Below are positions 7,004 to 16,936 of a DNA stretch of 55,556 nt, in pieces. Origin of the DNA: Paludibacteraceae bacterium (lineage in GTDB: Bacteria; Bacteroidota; Bacteroidia; Bacteroidales; Paludibacteraceae); NCBI GenBank assembly GCA_017525455.1, contig JAFXSS010000104.1, forward strand, positions 1 to 55,556, in the 5' to 3' direction. A program made the position numbers and the translations under genes. The notes below the pieces were generated by a model, which saw nothing but the letters and a program-made list of their open reading frames with translations, was not told where the DNA came from and searched no databases. The first letter of the stretch is position 1. Each line of letters opens with the position of its first letter.

Positions 7004-7129
7004 TATGCTATTTGTGCGCAGAGCTCTTTATGTAAGACTGATGCGATCAAAGAGGAATTAGTTTTATCTTTGAGTGAGCGCAACAAATGGTCTTTTAACT
7101 TTCGACTAACAAATAAAAAAAATACAATC

Positions 7130-8785
7130 ATGCAAAAATCTCCTTTACAGATTGCCAGAGGCAGTTATCAACCGAAAATGCCGGTAGCCCTGTCCGGCAA
7201 TGTTCGTCTGTCTGAAGGTGCAGCAACGCAGAGTGTTGCTGATCAGGAAGAAATCAAAAAACTCTTTCCAAACACCTATGGATTGCCCATTATCACTATG
7301 GAGCCGAGTGCTGACGCTCCCGTAGCATTGCCTGCTATGAACGTTGGCGTTATACTCTCCGGTGGTCAAGCTCCCGGCGGACACAACGTCATCAGCGGAT
7401 TGTTTGACGGACTCAAAAAACTCAATCCCGCCAACAAACTCTACGGCTTCCTCGGAGGCCCTTCAGGACTCATTGAGGGCAAGTATCAGGAACTGACCAA
7501 AGATATTATCGACGAGTACCGCAACACCGGTGGTTTTGACATCATCGGTTCGGGTCGTACCAAATTGGAAGAGACCTGGCAGTTCGACAACGGTATCGAG
7601 GTTTGCAAGAAACTGGGCATCAAGGCCATTGTAATCATCGGCGGAGACGATTCAAACACCAACGCCTGCGTGCTCGCTGAGTATTACCTCCAGAAACAAT
7701 GCGGCATACAGGTTATCGGCTGCCCGAAAACCATCGACGGCGACCTGAAGAACGAGATGATTGAGACCTCTTTCGGTTTCGATACCGCTTGCAAAGTGTA
7801 CTCCGAACTAATCGGTAACATCCAGCGCGATGCCAATTCCGCCAAGAAATACTGGCACTTCATCCGCCTGATGGGCCGTAGCGCCAGCCATATTGCTTTG
7901 GAGTGCGCCCTGCAGTCGCAACCGAACATTTGCCTTATCAGCGAGGAAGTAGAGGCTAAGAATATGACACTCAACGATATAGTTGAGCAGATTGTAGAGG
8001 TAATCGTTGACCGCGCCAACGCCGGACTGAACTTCGGCACCGTTCTTATTCCCGAAGGACTGATAGAGTTCATCCCCGCTATGCGTTTCCTGATTCAGGA
8101 ACTTAACGACTTGCTCGCACAGAACGAGGAGTTTGCTTCGCTCGAGGGCGATGATGCCAAACGCGAATACGTCAAGTCAATGCTGTCACCGGCCAGCTGC
8201 GAACTCTATCGCTCGCTACCGAAGGGTATTGCACGCCAGTTGACGCTCGACCGCGATCCTCACGGAAACGTGATGGTTAGCCAGATTGAGACCGAGAAGC
8301 TGCTCATCGAGATGGTAAGCAAGCGTCTGGCACAACTCAAGGCTGCCGGCACGTACAAAGGCAAGTTCTCTGCATTGAACCACTTCTTCGGCTACGAAGG
8401 ACGCTGCGCTATACCTTCGAACTTCGATGCCGACTATTGCTACTCGATTGGCGTAACGGCTACCCACCTGATTGCTGCCGGCAAGACCGGATATATGTCG
8501 CTCGTGCGCAACCTGACCAAACCTGCTACTGAGTGGATCGCAGGTGGCGTGCCTATCACCATGATGATGAACATGGAGAAACGTAACGGTAAGATGAAAC
8601 CTGTTATCCAGAAAGCTCTGGTTGACCTCAATGGTGCACCGTACAAGTTCTTCGCTGCTCATCGCGCCGAGTGGGCTGACGCTAACACCAGTTACATCTA
8701 CCCGGGACCAATCCAATATTATGGCCCGACGGAGGTTTGCGACCAGCCGACCCACACACTGATGCTCGAGCAGGCAGACAAATAA
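7130..8785 (+). CDS. pfp: Diphosphate--fructose-6-phosphate 1-phosphotransferase (long PPi-PFK)
   Basis: 551 residues from the ATG at 7130. The open frame extends upstream to 7001, but that part overlaps the -7 box. The enzyme transfers phosphate from pyrophosphate to fructose 6-phosphate reversibly in glycolysis (EC 2.7.1.90). Key motifs are [13 protein letters not shown] near residue 66, GGDDSNT at 171-177, PKTIDGD at 199-205 with catalytic Asp203, and [11 protein letters not shown]. The second Asp of GGDD and the Lys of PKTIDGD are the classic markers of PPi rather than ATP use. The length fits the long (about 550-residue) class. It is first gene of an operon with the TPR-like protein (15-bp gap) and the EF-G2-like GTPase. 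Confidence 0.95.
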   Translation: MQKSPLQIARGSYQPKMPVALSGNVRLSEGAATQSVADQEEIKKLFPNTYGLPIITMEPSADAPVALPAMNVGVILSGGQAPGGHNVISGLFDGLKKLNPANKLYGFLGGPSGLIEGKYQELTKDIIDEYRNTGGFDIIGSGRTKLEETWQFDNGIEVCKKLGIKAIVIIGGDDSNTNACVLAEYYLQKQCGIQVIGCPKTIDGDLKNEMIETSFGFDTACKVYSELIGNIQRDANSAKKYWHFIRLMGRSASHIALECALQSQPNICLISEEVEAKNMTLNDIVEQIVEVIVDRANAGLNFGTVLIPEGLIEFIPAMRFLIQELNDLLAQNEEFASLEGDDAKREYVKSMLSPASCELYRSLPKGIARQLTLDRDPHGNVMVSQIETEKLLIEMVSKRLAQLKAAGTYKGKFSALNHFFGYEGRCAIPSNFDADYCYSIGVTATHLIAAGKTGYMSLVRNLTKPATEWIAGGVPITMMMNMEKRNGKMKPVIQKALVDLNGAPYKFFAAHRAEWADANTSYIYPGPIQYYGPTEVCDQPTHTLMLEQADK

Positions 8786-8800
8786 AGCAACAGGCAAGTA

Positions 8801-9553
8801 ATGCTGCATAAGCGCGTTGTCATACTGCTCGCAGCCATGGCTGCCATGCTGCCATGCGGAGTAAAGGCGCAACCTGCTGAGGTCGCGCCATACTCCGACG
8901 AGCAACTCTACGCCGCTTATCAGGCGGGGGACATGGGACTGTGGAAAGAGTATATCGACCATGCTTGTTTCGACTCGCTTACGCCGCAGGAGCAGACGCG
9001 CAGATTGTACTACGAATATGGGTATGCAGCCGCGCTACTGGACATCGACAAACGTGCCGCACGGCCGTATATCCGTCAGTTCGGGGAACATATAGAAGCG
9101 CTCAAAAACAACCTGCCGCAAGTGCTGGTACATGTTTATATGGTTGCGTTCCACACCTACGATTTGGCTGTATATGCACGACATATCATATCACACAGCG
9201 ACCAGATTTTCAGTCATGCCGAACAGGCTATTGAGGCAGACTCCACACATCCGCTGGCGTGGGGCATACAGGCTAATGTACATTTCTACGCGCCGAGATT
9301 GATGGGCGGCAACAAACAGCAAGCAATGCAGGAGTACGAACGCGCCGACAGCCTGTTTGCAGCACGGGCCGCAGAGCACCAACGCGACTGGACATACATG
9401 GCGCAAACGGTAAGCCTGGTGCAGTGCTACGACAAACTCGGACTGACCGACAAGGCGCTGGCGAAAGCACGTGAAGCCACTGCAAGATGGCCGAAATTCG
9501 ACTACATGAAGCAATACTTGCAAAAACTGGAAAAGAAAAATAACAAAATATAA
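8801..9553 (+). CDS. Periplasmic TPR-like helical repeat protein
   Basis: 250 residues. A signal peptide (MLHKRVVILLAAMAAMLPCG through VKAQ) is followed by an all-helical protein. The C-terminal half holds TPR-like pairs such as HAEQAIEADSTHPLAWGIQA, AMQEYERADSLFAARAAEH and DKALAKAREATARWPKFDYM. It is probably an exported scaffold; the partner is unknown. It starts 15 bp after pfp and ends 22 bp before the GTPase gene, so it belongs to the same operon, though the link to glycolysis is not obvious. Confidence 0.7.
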   Translation: MLHKRVVILLAAMAAMLPCGVKAQPAEVAPYSDEQLYAAYQAGDMGLWKEYIDHACFDSLTPQEQTRRLYYEYGYAAALLDIDKRAARPYIRQFGEHIEALKNNLPQVLVHVYMVAFHTYDLAVYARHIISHSDQIFSHAEQAIEADSTHPLAWGIQANVHFYAPRLMGGNKQQAMQEYERADSLFAARAAEHQRDWTYMAQTVSLVQCYDKLGLTDKALAKAREATARWPKFDYMKQYLQKLEKKNNKI

Positions 9554-9575
9554 TTAACCATTTAATCTAAAACTT

Positions 9576-11738
9576 ATGGCTAAAGTTTATCATGCAAATG
9601 AAATCAAGAACATTGCCTTGATGGGAGGTAGTGGTTCTGGTAAGACCACGTTGATGGAGGCGATGCTCTATGAGAGCGGAGTTATCAAACGTCGCGGAAC
9701 GGTGGAGGCTCAATCGACTGTTTGTGACTACTTCCCCGTAGAAAAAGAATACGGCTATTCGGTATTCTCGACCGTATGTAATGTTGAATTCGCCGGCAAG
9801 AAACTGAACATCATCGACTGCCCGGGTTCGGACGACTTCTGCGGCGGTGCAATCTCTGCACTGCACGTTTGTGATACCGCCATCATCACGCTGACGGCTA
9901 ACGGAGGCGTGGAGGTTGGTACGCAGAACAACTTCCGTCTGGCTGAGAACGCCAAAAAACCCGTAGTGTTCTTGGTGAACAAATGCGACCACGAAAACGC
10001 AAATATCGACCGTACGCTGGAAGGACTCAAGGAGAACTTCGGCAACAAGGTTGTTGTACTGCAGTACCCCGTTAATCCTGGTGCAGGTTTCAATGCCGCT
10101 ATCGACGTATTGAAACGCAAAATGCTCGTATGGAAAGCCGAAGGTGGCGCCCCCGAGTTGAAAGACATTCCTGCTGAGGAGCAAAGCAAGGCCGAAGAAA
10201 TGCTGGCCAATGTTATGGAGATTGCCGCTTCGTACGACGAGGCATTGATGGAGAAGTTCTTCGATCAGGGCGAACTGAGCATCGAAGAGACGATAGAGGG
10301 CATCCGCAACACATTCAAGGATGGCGGTATCTACCCCGTAATCTGCGCATCAGGTATACGCGACATGGGTGTACGCCGACTGATGGAGTTCTTGGGCGAA
10401 ATGGCACCTGCTGTAGCCGATGCACCCAAGCCGCTGAGCACCGAAGGTGCAGAAGTGGCTCCGGACGACAAAGCGCCGGTTTCGATGTTCATCTTCAAGA
10501 CATCCGTTGAGCCGCACATCGGTGATGTGAACTACTTCAAGGTTATGCAGGGTACGGTACATGCTGCCGATGACCTGGTAAATATGGACCGTGGCTCTAA
10601 GGAGCGCATCTCGCAGTTGTATGCTGTGGACGGCAGTATCCGCGTGCCGGTAGATGAGGTTTGTGCCGGAGACATTGCAGCTACGGTTAAGTTGAAAGAT
10701 ACCCGCACTGGCAACACACTCAACGCCAAAGAGTGCGAGTTGCAATATGAGCCGGTCAGCTATCCTGATCCGAAGTACCGCCGTGCTATTCGCCCGAACA
10801 ACGAGCAGGAAGCTGAGAAACTTAGTGCATTGCTCACCCGAATGCATGAGGAAGATCCTACATGGCTCGTTGAGCAGAGCAAGGAACTTAAGCAAACCAT
10901 CGTTAGCGGTCAGGGTGAATTCCACCTGCGTACACTGAAGTGGCGTTTGGAGAACAACGACAAGATGATGGTTACCTTCGAGGAGCCGAAGATCCCGTAT
11001 CGTGAGACAATCACAAAGGCTGCACGTGCCGATTACCGCCACAAGAAACAGTCTGGTGGTTCGGGTCAGTTCGGTGAGGTGCATCTGATTGTTGAACCGT
11101 ACGAGGAAGGCGTACCTGTAAAGGAGGTCTACAAGTTCGGCAACCAGGAGTACCGCATCAGCGTGAAGGATACACAGGAGATTCCTTTGGAGTGGGGAGG
11201 CAAACTCGTGCTGGTCAACTCCATCGTAGGTGGTGCTATCGATGCACGCTTCATACCGGCTATCCTGAAAGGCTTGATGGATCGCATGGAGCAAGGTCCT
11301 CTCACGGGCTCGTATGCGCGTGACGTGCGCGTCATTATATATGATGGCAAGATGCACCCCGTTGACTCTAACGAAATCTCGTTCCGTCTGGCTGGCCGCA
11401 ACGCTTTCGCCGAGGCATTCCGCAATGCCAACCCGAAGGTGCTGGAGCCTATCTACGATGTAGAGGTATTTGTACCGTCAGACATGATGGGCGATGTAAT
11501 GTCCGACATCACCGGCCGTCGTGGAATGGTACTGGGCATGCACACCGAGAAGAACTTCACCCGTCTGAGCGCACAAGTGCCTCTGGCAGAGATGGCTTCG
11601 TACTCAACTACACTGTCTTCGCTCACCGGCGGTCGTGCCACATTCACTATGAAGTTCAAGGACTACGAACTCGTTCCTGGCGATGTACAGGACAAGCTGC
11701 TCAAGGCTTACCAGGAATCGCTCAAGGAGGAAGAATAA
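9576..11738 (+). CDS. EF-G2-like translational GTPase
   Basis: 720 residues with the full EF-G architecture. The G domain has G1 MGGSGSGKTT at about 16-25, G3 DCPGSDDF at about 82-89 and G4 NKCD. Domain II, domain III, domain IV (RKQSGGSGQFGEV-type region, here HKKQSGGSGQFGEV) and domain V (GRRGMVLGMH) follow. In canonical EF-G the G3 motif is DTPGHVDF, and its His positions the hydrolytic water; here it is Ser. The G1 also lacks the usual GHxDxGKTT. Both are features of the EF-G2/EF-G-like subfamily rather than of the main fusA product. The exact role is unsettled. It is last in the pfp operon with a terminator at 11821. Confidence 0.85.
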   Translation: MAKVYHANEIKNIALMGGSGSGKTTLMEAMLYESGVIKRRGTVEAQSTVCDYFPVEKEYGYSVFSTVCNVEFAGKKLNIIDCPGSDDFCGGAISALHVCDTAIITLTANGGVEVGTQNNFRLAENAKKPVVFLVNKCDHENANIDRTLEGLKENFGNKVVVLQYPVNPGAGFNAAIDVLKRKMLVWKAEGGAPELKDIPAEEQSKAEEMLANVMEIAASYDEALMEKFFDQGELSIEETIEGIRNTFKDGGIYPVICASGIRDMGVRRLMEFLGEMAPAVADAPKPLSTEGAEVAPDDKAPVSMFIFKTSVEPHIGDVNYFKVMQGTVHAADDLVNMDRGSKERISQLYAVDGSIRVPVDEVCAGDIAATVKLKDTRTGNTLNAKECELQYEPVSYPDPKYRRAIRPNNEQEAEKLSALLTRMHEEDPTWLVEQSKELKQTIVSGQGEFHLRTLKWRLENNDKMMVTFEEPKIPYRETITKAARADYRHKKQSGGSGQFGEVHLIVEPYEEGVPVKEVYKFGNQEYRISVKDTQEIPLEWGGKLVLVNSIVGGAIDARFIPAILKGLMDRMEQGPLTGSYARDVRVIIYDGKMHPVDSNEISFRLAGRNAFAEAFRNANPKVLEPIYDVEVFVPSDMMGDVMSDITGRRGMVLGMHTEKNFTRLSAQVPLAEMASYSTTLSSLTGGRATFTMKFKDYELVPGDVQDKLLKAYQESLKEEE

Positions 11739-11820
11739 ATCTTACTCACCCGCAGCCTTGCCTCCAAGCAACGCATCGGGAAAACACATTTCGGATTCAT
11801 ATAGAATCAGAGATGGCATC

Positions 11821-11862
11821 AATAGGAGTCGGCATTGCGCCGGCTCTTATTGTTTTATTTGT
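11821..11862 (+). terminator. Terminator of the pfp operon
   Basis: A 13-bp stem (11821-11833 with 11839-11851, two G-U pairs) with loop ATTGC is followed by GTTTTATTTGTT. Confidence 0.8.
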
Positions 11863-12017
11863 TACAGTTTGGCACGATATTTGTGCGAATCATAGCACCT
11901 TGACACAAAATTCGGCTTTTCGCATACAAAATGATACATAATTCAGCATATTTTGTAAACTTTTGATAGCAGAAATGTGTTTTAGGGCACATTTTGAACA
12001 TTCGGAACTTACTATTA

Positions 12018-12049
12018 TTTGAAGAAGAAAAAAAATTATTGTACCTTTG
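12018..12049 (+). promoter_or_regulatory. Promoter of the SusC/SusD operon
   Basis: TTTG (12018-12021), 20 bp and TACCTTTG (12042-12049). The leader is about 100 nt and can fold: GTTTCAC (12065-12071) pairs with GTGAAAC (12118-12124), enclosing AAACC (12081-12085) that can pair with GGTTT (12103-12107). Confidence 0.8.
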
Positions 12050-12155
12050 CAAGCGTATTTGTTGGTTTCACGATAATCCTAAACCGGTTTACATCCTTGA
12101 CTGGTTTTTAATAGTAAGTGAAACATATAGGTATTAGTTAAAAAAACTTTAAGGT

Positions 12156-15100
12156 ATGAAAAAATTCTTACTCGTTTTGTCCGTATGCATTCTTGCCATC
12201 GGACAGGTTTTGGGTCAAACCCAGACCATTACCGGTAAGGTTGTAAGTGCAGCAGATGGCGAGGGTATTCCCGGCGCCTCAGTATCTGTACTTGGTACCA
12301 GCCGGGGAACTGTGACGGACTACACCGGTCAGTTCCGCATCGAGGCAGAGCCGGGTGCAACACTGGTAGTAAGTTTTGTGGGTATGCGTTCTGTATCATT
12401 ACCCGCTTCGACCGGTGAAATGCTCATCAGCCTGGAGGAAGACACCGAGGTGCTGGACGAGGTTGTAGTAACCGCCTTGGGCATCTCACGTAGCGAGAGA
12501 ACTCTGGGTTATGCTGCCACCAAGGTAGATGCCGAAGAGATTACCAAGGCTCGTACAACGAACGTTGCCACGGCTCTGGCCGGTAAGGTGGCGGGCGTAC
12601 AGGTGCAGTCTACGTCGACTGACCCGGGTGCTGCAAGCACCATTATCATCCGTGGTTTCTCCTCTGTGAGTGGAAGCAACCAGCCGTTGTATGTAATCGA
12701 CGGTGTGCCCTTGCAGAACACCACCGATTATGGTAACAGCAGTCTGCGTCTGGATGAGAAAGCTGCCTCGCTGGGTGGTATCAGCAACGTCGCTGCACAG
12801 GACATCGAATCGATGACCGTGCTGAAAGGTGCTGCTGCAACAGCCTTGTATGGTAGCCGTGCTGCCAATGGTGTAGTAATCATCACAACCAAGCAGGGTG
12901 CCAAAGGTGAGAGGCGAAACTTCAACATCGAGTACAGCGGTGGCGTAGCCTTCAACCAGATTGCCAACCTGCCCATCTTCCAGAACCAGTTTGGTCAGGG
13001 ATGGAACGGTCAGCAGACGTTTATCGAGAATGGCTCGTGGGGTCCCGCACTGGACGGATCGATTCAGGTGTATGGTCCTATTTGGAACAACCAGCAGTTG
13101 ATTCACAAGTTCTCGGCTGTACCGACGAACGTCAAGGATTTCTTCGACACCGGTATTTCACACAACCACAATGTATCGTTCAGTGGCGCCTCTGCCGACA
13201 ACAAGATGACGTACTACGCATCTTACTCGTACTCAGGCGACAATGGTGTAATGCCGGGTGACAAAGACACTTACAAGCGTCACACAATTGCTTTCCGCGG
13301 TAGTTACGAGCCTATTCATTGGCTGAAGATTTCGAGTTCAGTGAACTTTGCCAAATCCAAAACCGACGTGGTAGATACCTATCAGGGTACATCCGTGATT
13401 GACGGTTTGTATGAGTTCCCGCGTGACATCTCTCTGGTGGACAAGGCTGATTTGTCGAGTCCGTTCAACACACCGGAAGCTTACTTGACTCCTTACGGTA
13501 TCACCAACCCGTATTGGGCTATTGCCAACAACTATCACCACAGTGATGCAAAGCAGGTGTACGGCAAGGTTCAGGTTGATGCCAAACCCGTCAAAGGTCT
13601 GACGCTGACCTACCGTTTCGGTTTCGACTACACAGATGCTGACACCAAGATCGGCATGCCGCAAATCAATTTGGACGACGCTCTGATCACCGATGATATG
13701 GGTTATCCTCCCAGCTCGATGAACCAGACGGGTTCTGTATATGCGCGCTATCGTCGTTTGTATGAATTAAACCACGACATTTTGGCAACTTACCAAAACA
13801 AGTGGGGTGACTTTGACCTGAACATCGTAGCCGGTGTGAACATCAACGAGCGTGCTTCGACATCGCTTTCTGCTACGACGAGTGACTTGACTTTCGAGAC
13901 GGGCTTCTGGGATCTGAGCAATGGTGCTAACAAGGATGACATCACCGAGTCACAATCCAAGCGTCGTTCGATAGGTCTGTTCGGTGACATCACCTTCGGC
14001 TATGCCGATCAGTTGTTCATCGACCTGACAGCACGTAATGACTGGTCGTCAACCCTGCCGTTGGCTAAGAACAGCTACTTCTACCCGGGCGTAACAGCCA
14101 GCTGGATATTTACGGAACTTCTCCCGACGAACAACATTCTGTCGTTCGGTAAGATCCGCGCAGCCTATGGTATGACCGGTAACGATGCCAATGTGTATCT
14201 GACCAACCCGTCGTTCGTTCAGGCATTTGCTACTACTACTTACAACTCGGATGCTATTCTGTTCCCGATGAACGGTATAAACGCATTCATGGCTACGGCC
14301 ACATTGGGTAGCGGTAGCCTGCGTCCGGAGATGACATCCGAGGCAGAGGCAGGCTTGAACCTGCAGTTCTTCAACGGCCGTTTGGGTTTGGATGCTACGT
14401 ACTATCACCGTATCACCAAAGATCAGATCTTCACACTGCCGGTTGATCCTGCTACGGGTTACAACTGGATGGTTACGAACTTCGGTAAGGTACGCAACAC
14501 CGGTTTCGAGTTGGTGCTGAACACCACGCCTGTTAAGACGAAGAACTTCCAGTGGGATTTGAATTTCAACGTTGCCCGCAACTGGAACACCGTTTTGGAG
14601 TTGCCTGACGGTTTGGACGGTGGCAAGAGTATCATCGAGGGCTTCTCTACATCAGCTGACGCCGTATACGCTTACGCTGAAGTAGGCAAACCGATGGGTC
14701 AGTTCTACACCAATCTGCCGCAATACACCGAGGATGGCAAAATCATCGTAGGTGCTGACGGTCAACCTATTATCGGTACAGATATCGAAGACACAGGTAA
14801 GAACATGCAGAGCAAGTGGACAGGAGGCATCAGCACATCGCTGTCTTTCTACGGCGTAACGCTGAGCGCAACCCTGGACGCACGTCTGGGCGGATATATG
14901 TTCTCACGTACGAAGAACCTGATGGAGTTCACCGGTAACGGCATAGCTACTACCTACAACGGCCGTAAGCCGTTCGTCGTTCCGAACTCTGTAGTAGAGG
15001 TAGGAACGGATGCCGAAGGCAATCCTATCTACGAGGAGAACACTACTCCGATCTTCCTGATTGATGGTAGTTACCAGAATTTCTTCGACGGTACAGGTGC

Positions 15101-15389
15101 CGGTCAGGGAGGTGAATTCTTCCTGATAAACCGTTCGTTTGCTAAACTGCGTAACATCAGTTTGACTTGGGATATGCCTAAGAAATGGATGCAGGCAATG
15201 CACTTCGAGGGTATAGCCATTACTGCTTACGTGAACAATGTAGCAACGTTCACGGCTAAGGACAACTACTATATTGATCCGGAAACCACCTCGTATGCTA
15301 CAGATGGTGACCTGGCTGCACAGTTCGGTGAGTTGTACTCCAACCCGACAAGCCGTCAGTATGGTGTGAACGTGAATATAAAATTCTAA
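12156..15389 (+). CDS. SusC/RagA-family TonB-dependent outer-membrane transporter
   Basis: 1077 residues. The order is a signal peptide ending near residue 21 (VLGQTQT), then a carboxypeptidase-regulatory-like beta domain (GKVVSAADGEGIPGASVSVL, about 25-100). The TonB plug follows, with the SusC signature around residues 120-260 (VQVQSTSTDPG, IIIRGFSS, QPLYVIDGVP, LKGAAATALYGSRAANGV). A 22-strand barrel ends in NVNIKF with the terminal Phe. The protein forms the channel half of a SusCD nutrient importer in the outer membrane and is energised by TonB. The neighbours (SusD-like_2, a BT2262-type lipoprotein, a lipid-binding-type lipoprotein, and no glycoside hydrolase) favour a non-glycan substrate, possibly oligopeptide, by analogy with BT2264-BT2261. 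Confidence 0.93.
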   Translation: MKKFLLVLSVCILAIGQVLGQTQTITGKVVSAADGEGIPGASVSVLGTSRGTVTDYTGQFRIEAEPGATLVVSFVGMRSVSLPASTGEMLISLEEDTEVLDEVVVTALGISRSERTLGYAATKVDAEEITKARTTNVATALAGKVAGVQVQSTSTDPGAASTIIIRGFSSVSGSNQPLYVIDGVPLQNTTDYGNSSLRLDEKAASLGGISNVAAQDIESMTVLKGAAATALYGSRAANGVVIITTKQGAKGERRNFNIEYSGGVAFNQIANLPIFQNQFGQGWNGQQTFIENGSWGPALDGSIQVYGPIWNNQQLIHKFSAVPTNVKDFFDTGISHNHNVSFSGASADNKMTYYASYSYSGDNGVMPGDKDTYKRHTIAFRGSYEPIHWLKISSSVNFAKSKTDVVDTYQGTSVIDGLYEFPRDISLVDKADLSSPFNTPEAYLTPYGITNPYWAIANNYHHSDAKQVYGKVQVDAKPVKGLTLTYRFGFDYTDADTKIGMPQINLDDALITDDMGYPPSSMNQTGSVYARYRRLYELNHDILATYQNKWGDFDLNIVAGVNINERASTSLSATTSDLTFETGFWDLSNGANKDDITESQSKRRSIGLFGDITFGYADQLFIDLTARNDWSSTLPLAKNSYFYPGVTASWIFTELLPTNNILSFGKIRAAYGMTGNDANVYLTNPSFVQAFATTTYNSDAILFPMNGINAFMATATLGSGSLRPEMTSEAEAGLNLQFFNGRLGLDATYYHRITKDQIFTLPVDPATGYNWMVTNFGKVRNTGFELVLNTTPVKTKNFQWDLNFNVARNWNTVLELPDGLDGGKSIIEGFSTSADAVYAYAEVGKPMGQFYTNLPQYTEDGKIIVGADGQPIIGTDIEDTGKNMQSKWTGGISTSLSFYGVTLSATLDARLGGYMFSRTKNLMEFTGNGIATTYNGRKPFVVPNSVVEVGTDAEGNPIYEENTTPIFLIDGSYQNFFDGTGAGQGGEFFLINRSFAKLRNISLTWDMPKKWMQAMHFEGIAITAYVNNVATFTAKDNYYIDPETTSYATDGDLAAQFGELYSNPTSRQYGVNVNIKF

Positions 15390-15407
15390 ACTGAGGAGGA
15401 CAAAGAT

Positions 15408-16898
15408 ATGAAAAAACTTAGTATATTATTGTTTTCCGTACTTGTTTTGGGTCTGACCGGTTGCAAGGATTACCTGGATATCAACTACGACCCCAATTCT
15501 CCTGCTGAGGAGAACTTGAAGAGTGAAATGATCCTGCCTGCAGCAGAGATGAATATTGCTGCCACGTACGCTTATACGCTGCACATCCTCGGTGCTTACA
15601 ATGCGCAATACTACGCACAGCAATTCGGCACACCGAACTATGTGAAGTATTCGCAGTTTGAGGTTTCGGCCGAGAATGGTAGCGGTGCTTACCGTCAGTT
15701 GTTCCAGCGCGCATTGAGCAACCTGAATACGGTAATCAAGAAGGCTAAAGACAGCAACGAGTCTGTCGTTCTGCTGCAAGCCACCGTTCTGCGTGCGTTC
15801 GCTTTCCAACTGCTGGTAGATGCTTTCGGCGAACTGCCCTACTCTGAGGCTTTTGATCCCGAGAACCTGGCACCGAAGTATGACAACGGTGAGGATATCT
15901 ACCAGGGTCTGATCAATGAGATCGACAACGCTCTGGCAGAGCTGAACAGCAGCGACATGGCTGTAACCAGTTTCATCTTCCCGGACAAGTCGGTTGAAGG
16001 TTGGGTAAGTTTTGCATACGCTCAGAAACTGAAATTACTGAGCCGCATGTCAAACGTAGAGGACGTGTCTGCACAGATTCAGTCAATCATCGATGCAGGT
16101 CTGCTGCCTGATGACGACATTCAGATTGCCGGCTGCTGGGCTAACGCCAACGGACAGGCTAACCCCTTCTACTCGGAAGAGCGCGCCTCATGGGCGGCTG
16201 TTAAGGGTAACGTGATTGCTAACCTGGCATTGGTTGGTACGATGCAAACCGATACCTACACCGATCCCCGTCTGGCTGCTTGGATCCAACCGAACGGTGA
16301 TGGCAAGTTCCAGGGCAGTATATCCGGAACGAACCTCTCGACTGTTGAGGATAAGTACGCCACAACAACCGCATGGTGCCCGATTGTACTGGAGTACAAC
16401 ACACCGGTTATCTTGATTAGCCGTGCTGAGATCGACTTCTTCCTGGCTGAGTTCTATGCCCGCAAGAATGACGCTGTCAATGCCGCATCTGCTTATGCTG
16501 ATGCTATTGCAGCCTCGTTTGCTACAGCAGGCGTTAGCGGAGCAGCTGCTCACGTGGCACTGTTCCCGTACGACCAGAGCAATTGGAAAGAGTGCATCGG
16601 TCTGCAGAAGTGGATCGCATTGGCCGGTATCAACGGCTTTGAGGGTTACACGGAAGCCCGTCGTCTTGACCAACCGGCTTTCGGCTCGGTTAAAGCATCA
16701 GACATGTTTGCCGGTAGCGGTGCACTGAATCTCGCTCTCTATCAGCCGGGCACGCTCTATACACCGTTCCAGGTATTCAACCAGGTAGGTGACAACAAAC
16801 TCCTGGAGCGCTTCGCTTATCCGGAAATCAGTACGTCGCGTAACAGCAACGCACCGTCGTTCCCGGGATATCTGGAGCCGATATTCTGGGGTAAGTAA
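15408..16898 (+). CDS. SusD/RagB-family nutrient-binding lipoprotein (SusD-like_2 type)
   Basis: 496 residues with lipoprotein signal MKKLSILLFSVLVLGLTGC, acylated at Cys19. The body opens with KDYLDINYDPNSP. It then has TPR-like helices with YRQLFQRALSNLNTV and LRAFAFQLLVDAFGELPYSE, as in SusD lids of the PF12771 type. It caps the SusC barrel from the outside and delivers ligand. It begins 18 bp after susC behind a GAGGAGG-like purine stretch. The substrate cannot be read from sequence; see the SusC entry for the peptide hypothesis. Confidence 0.92.
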   Translation: MKKLSILLFSVLVLGLTGCKDYLDINYDPNSPAEENLKSEMILPAAEMNIAATYAYTLHILGAYNAQYYAQQFGTPNYVKYSQFEVSAENGSGAYRQLFQRALSNLNTVIKKAKDSNESVVLLQATVLRAFAFQLLVDAFGELPYSEAFDPENLAPKYDNGEDIYQGLINEIDNALAELNSSDMAVTSFIFPDKSVEGWVSFAYAQKLKLLSRMSNVEDVSAQIQSIIDAGLLPDDDIQIAGCWANANGQANPFYSEERASWAAVKGNVIANLALVGTMQTDTYTDPRLAAWIQPNGDGKFQGSISGTNLSTVEDKYATTTAWCPIVLEYNTPVILISRAEIDFFLAEFYARKNDAVNAASAYADAIAASFATAGVSGAAAHVALFPYDQSNWKECIGLQKWIALAGINGFEGYTEARRLDQPAFGSVKASDMFAGSGALNLALYQPGTLYTPFQVFNQVGDNKLLERFAYPEISTSRNSNAPSFPGYLEPIFWGK

Positions 16899-16936
16899 TT
16901 GTTAGATAGTATTAACCTATTGATAAGATTACGATT

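Noticed and set aside
8801-8980. Restarting the TPR-like protein at a downstream ATG
   Set aside because: The signal peptide from the ATG at 8801 is convincing and the gap to pfp is a normal 15 bp.
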